A stretch of DNA of 64,000 nt from Tachypleus tridentatus (GCF_004210375.1 NC_134825.1:41906348-41970347), one strand, 5' to 3'. Positions 11,742-23,623 are shown, counted from the first letter of the stretch. The notes: generated by a model from the sequence alone, not told the origin. Numbers and translations: made by a program.

Positions 11742-11838
11742 GAATTTTCTCGAACTTACAAGAATTTTGAAGAACTTTCTAGAATGTTGTAGAACTTACG
11801 AGAATTTTCAAGAACTTTTAGAATTTTCTAGAACTTTC
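11742..11838 (+). promoter_or_regulatory. Array of heat-shock-element-like pentamers
   Basis: Alternating nGAAn/nTTCn pentamers follow each other with a strict 5-bp step: GAA at 11742, 11752, 11762, 11772, 11782, 11792, 11802, 11812 and TTC/TTG at 11747, 11767, 11777, 11787, 11807; after a 1-bp slip the series continues GAA 11821, TTC 11826, GAA 11831, TTC 11836. This is the binding pattern of heat shock factor trimers (established for HSF). A TATA-like ATATATAT follows at about 11846-11853, some 100 bp before the coding remnant. Function here is inferred from the pattern only. Confidence 0.65.
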
Positions 11839-11845
11839 CACAATA

Positions 11846-11853
11846 ATATATAT
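11846..11853 (+). promoter_or_regulatory. TATA-like box after the HSE-like array
   Basis: AATATATATG lies directly after the last HSE-like unit and before the coding remnant, the arrangement seen in heat-shock promoters. AT-rich surroundings make chance occurrence easy. Confidence 0.4.
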
Positions 11854-11959
11854 GTAGGGGCTCACCACTTTAGTTTGGTTCCAGCTGCCTAAGTGAACAC
11901 ACAGACCTATCTGATTTTATCAGAGATGACATGAAGAAGCTGCAAGCATTCTGCTATTA

Positions 11960-13022
11960 AGTGGCTAATTTATCAAGACAAGAGCGAAAAAGTACTCTGC
12001 GACAGCATCTGCTGAAATGTATGAAGCTTACAAGGCATATTTCGGCATGCCTGTCGGGGATCAAGACAAACCCTGTGCCCCTCATTTTACCTGCAAGCAC
12101 TGCAAAAAAACAAAAAAAAAAAAAACTCGAGAAGGTAAGATGAACAATTTTTGCTTGGTTATATTTACGAATTTTAGACCTTTTAAAATTTAAGTATCTT
12201 TCAGTGCACCTCAAAGAGGAATACAACAGCATCAAGACCTTGCTAGAAGCCTTGAAGTATGATGAGTAAGGCTTTTAGGTTATTTGAGACTTCACAATGG
12301 TGGCATTCCTGATGGGTCTTTAAGGAGGCTTTACCAAGTTTCCCTGTTATCTTTGCCTTTGGGACAGCAGGGACACCGCAGTGCACTACAAAGGAAGCAC
12401 TGGCCACAATTGACCGAGTTCTCTGTGGGGAGGCACAATGTCAAGTGTGAGCCACTAGTGGACCTCCAGAAGGTGTTGTTCCCACCATTATACACAAAAT
12501 TGGGTCTTATAAAACAATTTGTCACAGCTCTTAATAAGGAGTCTGCAGCCTTCAAGTACCTTCGAGACTTCTTTCCTAAGCTGTCTGAGGTAAAACTCAA
12601 AGCTGGTGTCTTCATTCGACTACAAATAAAGAAAATCCTGAAGTCTACAGAATTCCCGAAGAAGCTAAGTAGGAAGGAAAAAAGCTTGGCCCAGCTTTGT
12701 CGCAGTGGTTCGGGGCTTCTTGGGCAATCACAAGGTCGAAACGTATATGAAACTGGTTGAGGCTCTGATGAAGAACTACGGCAAAATGGGCTGCAGGATG
12801 TTTCTGAAAGTTCATATCCTTGACGTTGATCCTGATAAATTCAAAAACATGGGAGCATATTCAGAGGAGCAAGGCAAGTACTTCCACCAAGATATACTGG
12901 ACTTTGAACGCTGCTACCAAGGAGCATATAACGAAAACATGATGAGAGACTATATTTGGGGGCTAATATGTGAAAGCGATTTACATTACAGTCGCAAATC
13001 TCGAAAAACTACTGTCTTCTAA
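11960..13022 (+). pseudogene. Degenerate multi-copy transposon-borne protein gene
   Basis: Pieces in shifting frames resemble a hypothetical protein that I recall as highly repeated in arthropod genomes. The N-terminal piece (12013-12140) reads AEMYEAYKAYFGMPVGD, then PHFTCKHCKK, a possible zinc-binding Cys pair, and runs into an A-tract of 14. A large middle part is missing; coding resumes near 12205 (HLKEEYNSIKTLLEALKYDE), has stops/frameshifts near 12265 and 12300, then the 158-codon frame 12284-12760 and the 105-codon frame 12705-13022, ending RKSRKTTVF. The last two overlap out of frame, showing a frameshift around 12690-12710. Function of the family is unknown; position between inverted repeats suggests a transposase or accessory protein. 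Clearly dead in this copy. Confidence 0.72.
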
Positions 13023-13145
13023 ATATTTTTGTTCATCTTTAGTATATATAAATGTAAATCTTGATTCATATGTTGTTTTATTCAGACCTTATGTAAATGA
13101 AAATGTGCAAATTTGCCCGTTCTTACATAGAAAATAGGTTAATTC

Positions 13146-13273
13146 CTAAATTTCATTATTCAGGTCACAAAAGCAAAGTTTGAAGGGAATAATGGCCATT
13201 TTATGTATTTTTACAACATAAGCAATTAAGAAATAGCACATACTATCCAGGAACAAAATTTATTACACAGTGT
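13146..13273 (-). repeat. Right terminal inverted repeat of the DNA transposon
   Basis: Contains AGGTCACAAAAGCAAAGTTT, CATAAGCAATTAAG, AGGAACAAAATTTATTACAC and AGTGT in the order expected for the reverse complement of the left repeat. Confidence 0.75.
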
Positions 13274-14739
13274 AATGTTAATGAAGAGGTATCTTTTTCT
13301 CAGGCTTTTGTAATGTTGATTTTAATCTTTGCTATAAAATGGTATTTTGAGCAAAGCAATGGATTTATCGTCAAGAAAAATCAACAATTGGAGGTGAGTG
13401 GTTGCCAGAAAGAACCATCTGGTCTAATTGAATTTTTACGAATGCTGCATAGGTCACTGACGAACATCTTGCAGCCACATCTCAGAATAACTATTTCTAC
13501 TTAGTATGCTCACAGTTGACCTCAGCGTGTGCGAGACACAGTTGGTTGAAGAACATCATGGTAGGGTGAAGTCTGGTGGGTTTAAGACTGACTGGGGCAG
13601 TCTCAACAAGATCCATATGCTATTACTAGTCAAAATGGGCTCTTTACTCTAGTAGGTAACTCCAGTAATTGATTAGGAAACTTCGGGTGGACATTGATCA
13701 CAATGACTCAGTAATAGTGTGGCAACACTTAGACTTCTAAGTATCATGATAAGGTTAAAGGTGTTAACTTGATAAAACTGCAATAAAGCAATATCTCGCA
13801 TCAACGGCTACTGTAGATTTCTCAAGCACAGATGATAAAAGTTACTGACACATTGTGACAGTGAAGTAAAAGTATTCAGTAAATGTGACAGATCATCCTG
13901 GACTTCCCATAATGCCTGTGCTCAAGCCAAAGCTGATGATATTTTCAACTAGATGATGCTCTAGAAGAGAGGGCCTAAGTGAATGTTTTGCATTTAAGCA
14001 GTGGGATCACTGTGGGGTTAAATGTCTTTATCTTCACATGCAGCAAGATGGGTGAAGCAATATGTTTTGCCCAACTGCATAGCTGGTGTACGAGGAGTTG
14101 GAACGAGTTGCAACTATTGCTACCTTCTCTCCAGGAACTATAGGAACCTACATCAGGTCTGGTCACTGGCTCGGGGAGATGCAATAGACAGCATTCCATT
14201 CACTGCAAGGTGGTGGTAAGCATTGCTCAAGCAGGGATGGCCAGACCTTCATATGTGAATATGAAGAAACGAGAACAAAGGATGGAAGTGTTGGCTGATG
14301 ATATAAGAGTGGCAAAGACAATGATATATATTGCCATGTGTCATGAGGGAAGCCATCACTCCAGGCAGTTGATCTGACATTTATCACGGCAAATTGTGAA
14401 ACTAGATGTGGCTGGCGAAGTACGTCTCTGATTACATGTAGGTTGTGTAAGTAACAGGACGAAATTATCATTAGTGACCTAATTTCTGGCATATGAATTT
14501 TGATAATAATAAAATACTGTAGAAATCAGTTTCATTTTGTGCAACATAAAATCTCATTGCTGGTCAGAGTGAACCCAAGAACAGCAGTTAGCATGAGTGT
14601 ATGTTGAGAAAAGTAAAATCATAACCATATATACAGGGCTTGTTACATATGTGGTTTACTTCAACATTTAAGTGTTTTATAAGGTAAATGCCTGAAATTT
14701 TCTTGATCGGAAGGCAGAGAACATTGATTCAGATAATGA
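13274..14739. other. Intergenic DNA, moderate GC, unassigned
   Basis: No coding exon supported. The base composition from about 13500 on is less AT-rich than the flanks and may be an old, unrecognised repeat. Frames of up to 109 codons on the minus strand have no recognisable motif. Confidence 0.4.
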
Positions 14740-15008
14740 CCTGGTTTGATTTGAATTTCGCGCAAAGCCACACAAAGACTGTGCGCTCGCCGTCCCTAAT
14801 TTAGCAGTGTAAGACTAGATGGAAGGCAGCTATTCGTCACCACCCACCACCAACTCTTGGACTATTTTACCAACCAATAGTGAGATTCACCGTCACATTA
14901 TAACGCCACCACGGCTGAAAGAGCGAGCATGTTTGGTGTGACGGGGATTCGAACCCGCAACCCTCAGATTACTAGTCGAGTACCTTAACCACCTGGCCAT
15001 GCTAGGCT
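14740..15008 (-). mobile_element. tRNA-derived SINE, family A
   Basis: Reverse-oriented full copy: TTTGAATTTCGCGCAAAGCC at the left, GGGATTCGAACCCGCAACCC (B box complement) and ACCTGGCCATGCTAGGCT at the right. Confidence 0.93.
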
Positions 15009-16391
15009 GGATAATGACCTGTTTGGGTAGGAATGTATTTCCAATGATTGTCTGTGATTAGAGACAGTTGAATATCCAGCTTCCCCTTAGAATGGTCATC
15101 ATAATAGCTAGTGAAGAAGAGGTAATCACTATTAATTGTAACTATCTACCATTACATTTGTGATCACTGGCTAGGATTGTGCAGGCAATCTCAATTTATC
15201 TCGCTAGAGAATGCTTAATTATATTATTGTCAAATACACTAATGTATTTGTGGTATCAGATAGCTAATTGGGTCTTGCTACCAAATAGATGCAGATGTCT
15301 GTCCAATGGAATAAGTATCTCATGAACTTGTCTGGGGTACTAGGGATTTATCATGTGCTAAAATACAGAATGGAGAATTATGCAATCTTCAGAGAATGCA
15401 GAGTTACTTTAAGTAGTAATTGTCATGGAAAAGGATAACATATGCAAGCTATTTGTTGATTCTCAACAGGTGAACACTGTAACGTGTCGAGCTTTACTGT
15501 TAGAATTAATTGGTGAATATCTGAATGAAATGGAAAATATCAAATGTTCAAACACAATACCTGCCTTCCAATGTTAGTAAGACAAGCTGGACGACTAAAG
15601 CTGAGATAGCCTGTATGCCACTCAACTTGTGTAATGCTCCAACCGCTTCTGAGAGGTCAGCAGAGCTCATAAATAAGGGTCAAATACTCGGTCTTCATGG
15701 ATAATGTATTGATGATTGGTTCATTTACATAAAATATAGTTGCTACATAGTGTGGGAAGCACATGCAATAGATTGACAAGTCGTGACTATGCATTATGGA
15801 TGTGCCTGTCGAGTAATGAATTGGTGAGGAACCAGGGGTTGAGAATGTGAACTGGAGGATAAAAAGAGTACTGTGCCATTTCATATCAACTCAGCTAGAG
15901 CGGGGAGGACCGAAAGATATTTATGTTGCTATGTGTGATGAGTTACATGAGAAAGAACCTGAAAAATTCAGGATAGTCCTGGTGGTTTTCCTATGATGCC
16001 AATGATGCCCTCTTCATCAGTATGACTAGAATTGCCAGATAAGTAGTTAAGACAATCATTGATTACAAGATTGGTGAATAAAAAGAAGTAGTAATACTTG
16101 CTTTAGAAGTTCTGAAATAATGTTCAAGGTACGCACTACATTTCATAATTTTATCTTGATTAGTAGCAGCAGAGTAACTCAAAGACTTTAAGAATGTTTT
16201 AATCATTGCTTTCTAATTTATTGGGGTTACTATCCAACAAAATGTAAGGAATAGATTTTATAACTATTGTTCGATTGTTACTGAGGGTGGTTACTGATCA
16301 TAAGATCAACTGGACCAAAATGGTTTATGACTTTTTTTTCCGGGCTAAGCTAAATATTGCAATGTTATAGCTATAAAATATCAGTTGATTG
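15009..16391. other. Intergenic DNA, unassigned
   Basis: No coding frame or repeat that I can support. Confidence 0.45.
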
Positions 16392-16512
16392 ATTGTTTGG
16401 AATTAAACACAAAGCTGCAAAGCAGGTTATCTCTGCTTTGTCCACCGCAGTTTTGAAATCCAATTCCTCGTGGTGAGAGTCTGCATACATGCTGCTGTGC
16501 CACTGAGGAGGG
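16392..16512 (-). mobile_element. tRNA-derived SINE, family B
   Basis: TTTGGAATTAAACACAAAGC to GCTGTGCCACTGAGGAGG matches the reverse complement of family B; diverged in the B box. Confidence 0.82.
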
Positions 16513-17511
16513 GGCAAAATACCAGTTATTAGGTGTTCAATACTACATACTTGGGATGGCTAGTGTTGGCAGATGCAATGCCTAGAACATCATCAATTTG
16601 TTAATAAAGAATTCCAAAAATCTGCTGGAGTTATAACCTTTACTTATTAGGCACTTTTCTGCATGGAGGCAATCTTCCACTGCTTTGTAAAGAATGCTCA
16701 TTATCCAGTTGAGTTGTGAATTTTCTGAAACCTTGCATAGAGTGCTCACTAGGATCTATTAGTATATTCTGTAACACTTTTATGTAGAGCTAGTAACATT
16801 TGTGTTCTCAGTCAGCAAATCGGGTTGTACTGAATCTAAGTGGAATAGTTTGTATTTTGTTGCATTCTCAAGTGTTGTTTAAGAATAAAATATTCACTAA
16901 AAACGCAACTGGTAAGCAAGCTCTGATTGAAGTGAAAGAATTAATTAGCAATTTAAGACCTCAAGGTATCAATGTTTTATTTGCAAGTGAATGTTTTTCA
17001 ATCGTGAATTTAAAATTTTTCTGGAAGAAAATAGTTTTGTGAATATTTTCTTAACATCTCAGACATAGTAATATCTGTGTGGAAACATTTTGTATTATCT
17101 ATAAATAGGCTAACTTGTATCTTAAAAGAGTCAAAAAGGGAAACCAGATGTTAATGTTAACGAATTTCAATGCTAGCATCATGGTCAACCTAGTTTTGTT
17201 TATGTTAAAAGTAAATAATAGATTGAACAAGCACTAAGTCGTTTATTTGTTTTTAAATTTTTATTTGAAGAAGGGGGATGTTTCAAGATAGCGCCCTTTG
17301 TAGTTTTCTTGATATTTTTATTTAACTTTAGTGAGTATTCAACTTATTAATTTTAATTTTGTTGTCTATGCAGTTTTAAGTATATTCGTTTAGTTTTTGA
17401 TATGTAATTGAGTATCAGTGCTTACAATTTTACCTTCATTGTTTCCTACGGAAGCAAGGCTCTTTTCTGTATGAAAACCACACAGTAGTGGAAGGAATGT
17501 GGCTGACTCCC
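16513..17511. other. Intergenic DNA, unassigned
   Basis: An 80-codon plus-strand frame at 16800-17042 shows no recognisable domain. Otherwise AT-rich. Confidence 0.45.
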
Positions 17512-17635
17512 AGAATAGTTCTACAATGGTAAGTCTACTGATTTACAACGCTAAAATCAGGGGTTCAATTTCCCTAGGTGGTCTCGGCAGATAGCCCAAT
17601 GTGGCTTTGCTATAAGAAAACATACACACACAGAA
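17512..17635 (+). mobile_element. tRNA-derived SINE, family C (best copy)
   Basis: ATGGTAAGTCTACTGATTT, ACAACGCTAAAATCAGGGG, TTCAATTTCCCTAGGTGG, AGCCCAATGTGGCTTTGC and TATAAGAAAACATACACAC. A tRNA-like A/B box head is followed by a short body and a CA-rich tail. Confidence 0.82.
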
Positions 17636-18361
17636 TAGCTGTGAGCCATCTTCGTAGAAATGACAACGACTGTGGAGAACACAACTGAATTGTGGCTAAC
17701 CATGAGACACAACAAAGCCTAATTGGACAGGCGACATCCATGGGTGCATGTAAACCTGTAGACATTTCATTTGACCACAGCAATAGTTTCAGCACTCTAC
17801 TCCTAAAGGAGAGTGAGTGTTGATATAACTAGGTCTTTTACAACTTTAATATAAGAATTCTGCCCCTCGAGGTGGAGAGAAGGTTTTGTACCTCCAGTTT
17901 AGCTCCTCTGGGATCCAAACATCTACTTACGTGTTTACCGTGCGTGGTGACTGACCCATGAAGGGGAGGAGAGGATCCTGGTGGTTGAGAGGTCCAGCTC
18001 CAACACACCACACTTTGGCCTTGAATTTCTGTAGACGGCCTTTGAGTGGCTCTTGAAGGTCAATCGGCTGGCCCACTTTGTCTCGGGTCAACCAAGTACT
18101 AGTGTTGGACGTACTGAATGGGCTTTGTGTCTGATACTGGTGTTTGGGTATAGTATAGTGCTCACGAAACCCTGGCAATACTGCAATGTCCTTGTTTGGC
18201 ATTGTAGTGCATCCCCTCGTAGGGCTTCATGATGGGTGGGTCAGTGTATTATGGATACCCTAATTTTGGAAAAGTAATATAAAAGTGAAAAAAATTGAAA
18301 AAGATAGGAAAACGACCATGGATGGACGACTCTGCTGTACAATCAACATTGCAGTAAGATT

Positions 18362-18650
18362 ATGTACCTTAATTTCAAATTTTTCATCTCTTATCTGAGA
18401 AATCCTTACGACAGATGTCTCCCCTCTTTTATTCAAAATGGATTAAAGGGGCTTGCTAGCTCCCCAAAGGCAGTAAAGAAGTTGCACTCTGGAGACATTT
18501 TGGTCGAAACATCTTCACTACAACACACCAAACTGCTCTTGAAATCAAAGGTCATTGGGAATATACCAATCGAGATTACTTCCCATACAATTTTAATTCT
18601 TCTGGAGGAGTTATGGTTAAGAGGAATTTAAGGGATATTACTGAGTTAGA
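18362..18650 (+). pseudogene. Jockey LINE ORF1 (gag-like) remnant
   Basis: The frame reads CLPSFIQNGLKGLASSPK, AVKKLHSGDILVETSSLQH and TKLLLKSKVIGNIPIEITSH, the spacing of the RNA-binding gag-like region of Jockey ORF1 (IQKxIKGLAGxPKxVKKLRSGDLLVE pattern). Codons downstream are out of frame and the zinc-knuckle part is not found. Confidence 0.75.
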
Positions 18651-18999
18651 GAACCTCACTGGTTTCGCGGGTCTATCCTCTTCTGCAGTCCTGAGAAGTA
18701 AAATGACTACTCGTTCACACCTCCAGTCACTAGAATTGTTGTACACAGACAGAGACCTGCCTACTTGGCCCAGGCCATGATCCATGGAGGTCAATAAACC
18801 TTTGTCCAATAAAGAAAAACAAAGTGGTCGAAAAGAGAAGGGCTCCCCACCATGCTCTCCTCCACGTAAATAAAAATGACCAATCTGATTTAGTGGAACT
18901 GTTAAGTCTTTCTTCAAATACAGATGACATTAAGGATTTGATTGGTTCTTACTATCCTCTGTGTGTCTCCTTATAGGAAATGTTTCTGAAACCTGCTGG

Positions 19000-20200
19000 T
19001 AAAGTCACCCTTCAGCGGTTTTCTTTGTACAGAAATGAAAGATTGTTTGATGGACAAATGTATGGAGGGGTGTGATTGCTGGTTGATCAACATGTGCTCA
19101 CCCTGTCATTGCCATTTTGTACACCCTTGGAGGCTGTAACCACTCGTGGTTCTTTGGGTCGTACCATCATTATTTGTTTTCCCTACCTGGCTCCTGAAGA
19201 GACCTAGGATCAGTCAGACCTTGATGCCCTCATTGAACACTTAACGTCTCCCTTTTTAACCCTGGAGAATTTAAATGGTCATAATTCCCTCTGCAGTGGT
19301 AGTGGTACTGATATTGATAGGATTAGTCATTCCATAGAGCAAGTGCTCTTGGATCACAACCTATCTCTCTTCATCACTGGTTCTTTTACTTATTTCCATA
19401 CACCTAGTCAAGTCAGTCCTTTACTGCTATTGATTTTTCTGTCTGCTCTCTTTTACTTTCCATTGAGAGTTGACAGTAACCCATGGGACAGTGATCATTT
19501 TGAGAGAAACTGGCTGTAATCGATGCAATCCAATAGGCGTTCCTGGATGGAAGTTGGACCAGGCCAACTGGCCCTCTTCCACTGCTCTTTCAGAACTTGA
19601 TCCTGCCATCATCTGTAACCCATCGATAGACGACTACGTGGCAGCAGTGACTAACTGTATTATCTAGCAACTGCTCAGTGTATTTCTAAAACCTTGACAC
19701 ATTTCCCACAGTATCTTCATCCTTGGTCAAATCCTGCCTGTCACATGACAAGGAAGCTCAAAAATGAGCTAGGGATACCTTTTATAGGTATCCTACATTT
19801 TTAAACCGTGCTCCATTTTAGCACCCGTGTACATGCTCGGAAATTCAGACGTGAAAAGCAGAAGAATTCTTGGATTAAATGCACCTCTGGCATCTGTTCT
19901 ATCACCAGTTCCAAAGTCATATGGGACAAGATTCGTAAGGTTAATGGACACTATACTTTTGCCCCCTTTTGATCTTGCTCTCTGATGACCAAGAAGTTAC
20001 TGACCTCCAGAGCATCGCCAATACTTTCGGCGAAAACATTTTTCGTGCATCTAGCACTTCTACTTCATTCACCACCTTCTTAATCATCAAGATATGGGCA
20101 GAGCAGTCACCTCTTTCCTTTTGCGCTGATCGTTTTTATGACCATAACTGCCCCTTTATGCTGGGTGGAACTCAAGCTTGCTCTTCATTGGTCTGGCAGT
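19000..20200 (+). pseudogene. Jockey LINE endonuclease and linker remnant
   Basis: Scattered frames resemble the AP-endonuclease part and following linker: LLVDQHVLTLSLPF-like, TRGSLGRTIIICFPYL, DLDALIEHLTSPF, then DHNLSLFITGSFTYFHTPS. The catalytic core is not continuous and several stops interrupt it. Confidence 0.62.
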
Positions 20201-20256
20201 ACATTAGCTAGACCCAATGATATTTATTATGCTGCGCCATCTCTCTCCTGCCTCTC

Positions 20257-21366
20257 TTGTTATTGTTCTGGCTGATTTTAACTGAATCTGACAGGAGACG
20301 TTTTCCTGAAGCTTGGTGCCATGCAATTGTACTCCCTTTTTCTAAGCCTGGGAAGGATCCCAAGATTCCTTCGAACTACTGTCCAATTGCTTTGGCAAGC
20401 TGTCTTTTTAAGATTGTAGAGAGGATGGTTAATGCTCGTTTTGTTTGGTTTCTCGAATCAAACAACCTTCTATCACCTGCTCAGTGTGGGTTCCAACAAC
20501 AATGCTCCACCATGGACCCCCTGATTCAACTTGAAATGTCAATCAGGAAGCCTTTCTCAAGTGGCATCTTGTTTCTGTATATTTTGACTTTGAAAAAGCT
20601 TATGGTACAACATGGAAGTATGACATCTTGCGAGATGTCAACTCGTAGGGGTTGCGTAACCATTCACCTCTTTTTATTAAAACGTTTCTTAATGAACTGG
20701 CGATTGCACGTCAGGTCCGATGCTTTCTTGTTCTTTCCCACAAGAACTTTGAATCACTCTAGCTGGGTCTTGAGTGTTATGCTTTTCGTTATAAAGGTTA
20801 ATACCACCAGTGCACAACTCCCTCCTACAGTTACAAACGGTCTGTTGACAACTTCCACATTTCATGTCAGTTGTTGAGCATGAAGTTTATTGAATGGCAG
20901 CTACAGTCTGCCCTCAATCAATTACTAAAGTGGACAACTGCAACTGGTTTTACCTTTTTCTCTCCAAAACCGCTTCCATGCACTTCTACTGGCAATGGGG
21001 TATGTACCCAGATCCCGAGCTCCGTCCCTTAGAAGTTATTCTTCCCGAGACAAAGGTCTTGGGGCTTATCTTTGACAGTAACCTGACCTTTATTCCACAC
21101 ATCAAGCAGCTTCGTGTCCAGTGTAGAAGGGCACTGAACATCCTCCATGTCTCTTCTTCCAGCTAGTGGGGAGCAGATTGATGTTCTGTGCTAAAAATCT
21201 ATCGTGCTCTTATTCAATCAAAACTAGACTATGGGTCGCTAGTCTATGGCTCTGCCAGGGCCTCGACCTTGAAGATATTGGAACCTGTTCACCATCAGGA
21301 GCTTTGGTTTTGCATAGGGGCCTTCTGCACTTCTTCAGTCCAGACGTTGTAGACCGAGTCTCATGA
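20257..21366 (+). pseudogene. Jockey LINE reverse transcriptase remnant
   Basis: The 206-codon frame at 20257-20877 covers RT blocks 1-3 (RFPEAWCHAIVLPFSKPGKD, YCPIALASCLFKIVERMV, LESNNLLSPAQCGF), then falls out of frame near 20570-20650 (FDFEKAYGTTW-like in another frame). The catalytic box is RSVDNFHISC instead of YxDD. The thumb region follows at 20894-21166 (LGLIFDSNLTFIPHIKQL). Confidence 0.85.
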
Positions 21367-21699
21367 ACCTCCTCTATACCTTCGCCGTTTCCGTATGCTG
21401 CTAAACTTCGATCCTTATCACAGCATCCCACCTGGGATTTGTTTTTCGTCAGTGGGTCATGCTTTTTCATAATAGATGGTCTACTATTGTTCCTGTTGGC
21501 CTTTGTATCCAGGTGCAGTTGGATGAATTAGGTTTGTCCTTGGATAACATTAGTGTATCTACTGTTCAGCCCATCCCACCATGGCTTATTACCATCCCCA
21601 AATATGACCTTTAAGTCATCTGAAAAAAGCGAATACTCGCGATTAGATATACCGTCTTTTATTTGCTAAGCATCTTTCAAATCATCCCTCCATGGCTCG

Positions 21700-22060
21700 A
21701 AATCAGGTGACTCTGTTGGCTTTACCATGGTCTCTTGTGGTTGCACAGAGAATATCCTCAACAGTTTGTGTGCGCTGCCGAATTGTATGCCATTTCTCTT
21801 GCCCTGGATCACGTAGAAACTATGCCGTACACAAACTGTAATATTTTCACTGATTCACTTAGCTCTTTGGAACCACTTCACGTTAATTCTCGTCGTTATT
21901 TAAAACCGACTGGCCCATTTCTCGCTGTCATCTACTTTCATCCAGTTCATCTATATACCACGTCCGTATTCGCGGGAACGATCTCGCTGACATCGCAGCT
22001 GAGTCTGTGTGCTCTGGTATTATCACCACCGTGCCTGTTCCATACATGAAATACGGTCCT
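21700..22060 (+). pseudogene. Jockey LINE RNase H remnant
   Basis: The frame reads FVCAAELYAISLALDHVETM then YTNCNIFTDSLSSLEPLHV. The Glu of AELYAI and the Asp of FTDS, two of the catalytic acids of RNase H, are kept; the first YTDGS motif is lost to frameshift. Confidence 0.8.
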
Positions 22061-23623
22061 GAATTCAAGGCTTGGCTCTGCGTCAGTCGATTTGGAGTAA
22101 TCACTGTGATAAGCTTTTCCAAATCAAATGCTCTTTGGCTGTCTTACTTCCATAAGGATCAGGAGGAGGACGTTGTTTAGGGAGGCCAGTGTTTTAATTC
22201 ATCAATTTCTTTTACCTGGTCCTGATACACCAATGTGTGGTCTGTATGACACTCAGGTCACAATAGCCCCCATTTCAATGCCATGCCGTCGTTACGATCG
22301 AGGTCGCTGGCACCCTTTTAAACATATTTTTACCCTGCGTTCACCCTTGACGTTTAACAGTGTTTCTTGACAATAGTGACACTGTCCACCTCAGTTGTGT
22401 TTTAAAGTCTTAGGGGCCATTGGCTTTAGTAACTCTCGAGTGTTTAATTCAAAACTGGACTCCTTTTTATGAATTTCAGTAAGTTTACTCTTTTATCGGT
22501 TGTTTGCGCAGGTAGTTCATGTGCTTTGCGCCAATAAACGCTAAATAACCAGTCAATAAGATTTTCTGACCAAACACAGTTAATTTGCCTTTACATTTGC
22601 AATCTATTTCAAACCTTTCATATTTAAGATAAACTTCTTAACCTGTTTCTACTGCTTATAATATGCCAGTTGCAGAACCTCCTCGTTTTAGTGCCTAGAT
22701 CTTAAGGTACAAATGAATAATGAAGAGTCAATACACAAAGGATTACTTTTGAGAATCTGCTCAAATGTAACTGGCACTCAATAGGCCTAGAACCAGCTTA
22801 GCTTCTTCTCAGCAGAGGTCGTGGATGAAAATGCATTGCTGAACAATTAATCACAAAGGAGATATATGCCTGTAGCTGCCACAACGTTTGCTCTTAAGTT
22901 TCTGTAGTCATCGAAAGGGGATTACAAGGGGGCTATCCTTCAGTAAGAAGCTTGCAGTAGTTCAGTCGCCTTCTACAACAAAGATGGCAACCGCTACTAT
23001 CACTATCATTGAGAGTGCTTCCACTTTGAGAGACGTAGAGTGGTTCACTAAACACTCACAGTTAAGGGGTTTGCTGCAAGCAAAGATAGAACTGTCCTCC
23101 ATCCCCACTACCAAAATATGAAAACAACCGATGTTGAAGCTCATTCAGTCAGGTGGCTAGAAGATAATCTGCTGCCATTCACAGATATTACACTATCGCC
23201 ATTTCACTGCTGTATAACGAACCCCCCGTCAGGCCTGTAGTAGATAATGCTTTTATTTTAGCGAATTGCTCTAGAATATGTGTATGTTTATTGGGGCATG
23301 TACCTGAGATGGTGAAGAGTTTGTGTTCTTATTTTGATTACTTAGTGTGTTTCAGAAAAAAGTTTTATTTATAGAACAGAGAACTGCATACAAATGATTT
23401 TTTATTGCTCATTAAAGTGTATTCTTTGTTTTAATTTTGTCAGCTCATTTAAAGGATTTTAATTTGGTATTGTTTCGTGGGTGCATCTTTGTTGAAGGTT
23501 TGGTAACATATTACTTGTTAAAGGGATTAGCTTGATTAAATGTATCATTCTTAAAAGGTTTTACAACGAACTCAAAACAACACAATAAATCTTTTGATTT
23601 TCTGCAACGTTTTTCCTGGGTTA

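Larger units (their letters stand above)
11543..13273 (+). mobile_element. DNA transposon with ~130-150-bp terminal inverted repeats carrying a degenerate protein gene
   Basis: 11543-11690 and 13146-13273 are diverged inverted copies: both contain CTTCAAA(T/C)TTTGCTTTTGTG then ACCT and a GTAATGAAAT-like block, AATTGCTTATG, TTGTTCCT and an ACACT(A/G)TGTAA outer end. Between them lie an HSE-like promoter array (11742-11838), a TATA-like sequence, and a pseudogene of a multi-copy arthropod hypothetical protein. Transposon nature is inferred from the inverted repeats bracketing the gene; I could not define a target-site duplication, and the superfamily is unassigned. The element is shorter than expected because the coding region has lost its middle. 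Confidence 0.7.
17860..22560 (+). mobile_element. Nearly full-length, inactive Jockey-type non-LTR retrotransposon (LINE)
   Basis: The order is that of a Jockey LINE: a GC-richer 5' region from about 17860; an ORF1 remnant near 18380-18650; an endonuclease remnant (about 19000-19500); reverse transcriptase (about 20260-21160, e.g. VLPFSKPGKDPKIPSNYCPI and CGFQQQCSTMD); RNase H (about 21700-22050, AELYAISLALDH and CNIFTDSLSSL); and a 3' end near GCCAATAAACGCTAAATAA. Both ORFs are broken by many stops and frameshifts, so it is read in at least ten pieces. The RT box is damaged: where (Y/F)xDD is expected, the frame reads SVDN. The endonuclease region is shortened. A second 3' half copy lies at 39275-40880. 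Confidence 0.88.

Noticed and set aside
12331-12615. 94-codon minus-strand open frame
   Set aside because: Antisense shadow of the transposon-borne pseudogene on the plus strand.
13975-14492. Minus-strand frames of 74-109 codons
   Set aside because: No recognisable domain; overlapping frames on both strands.
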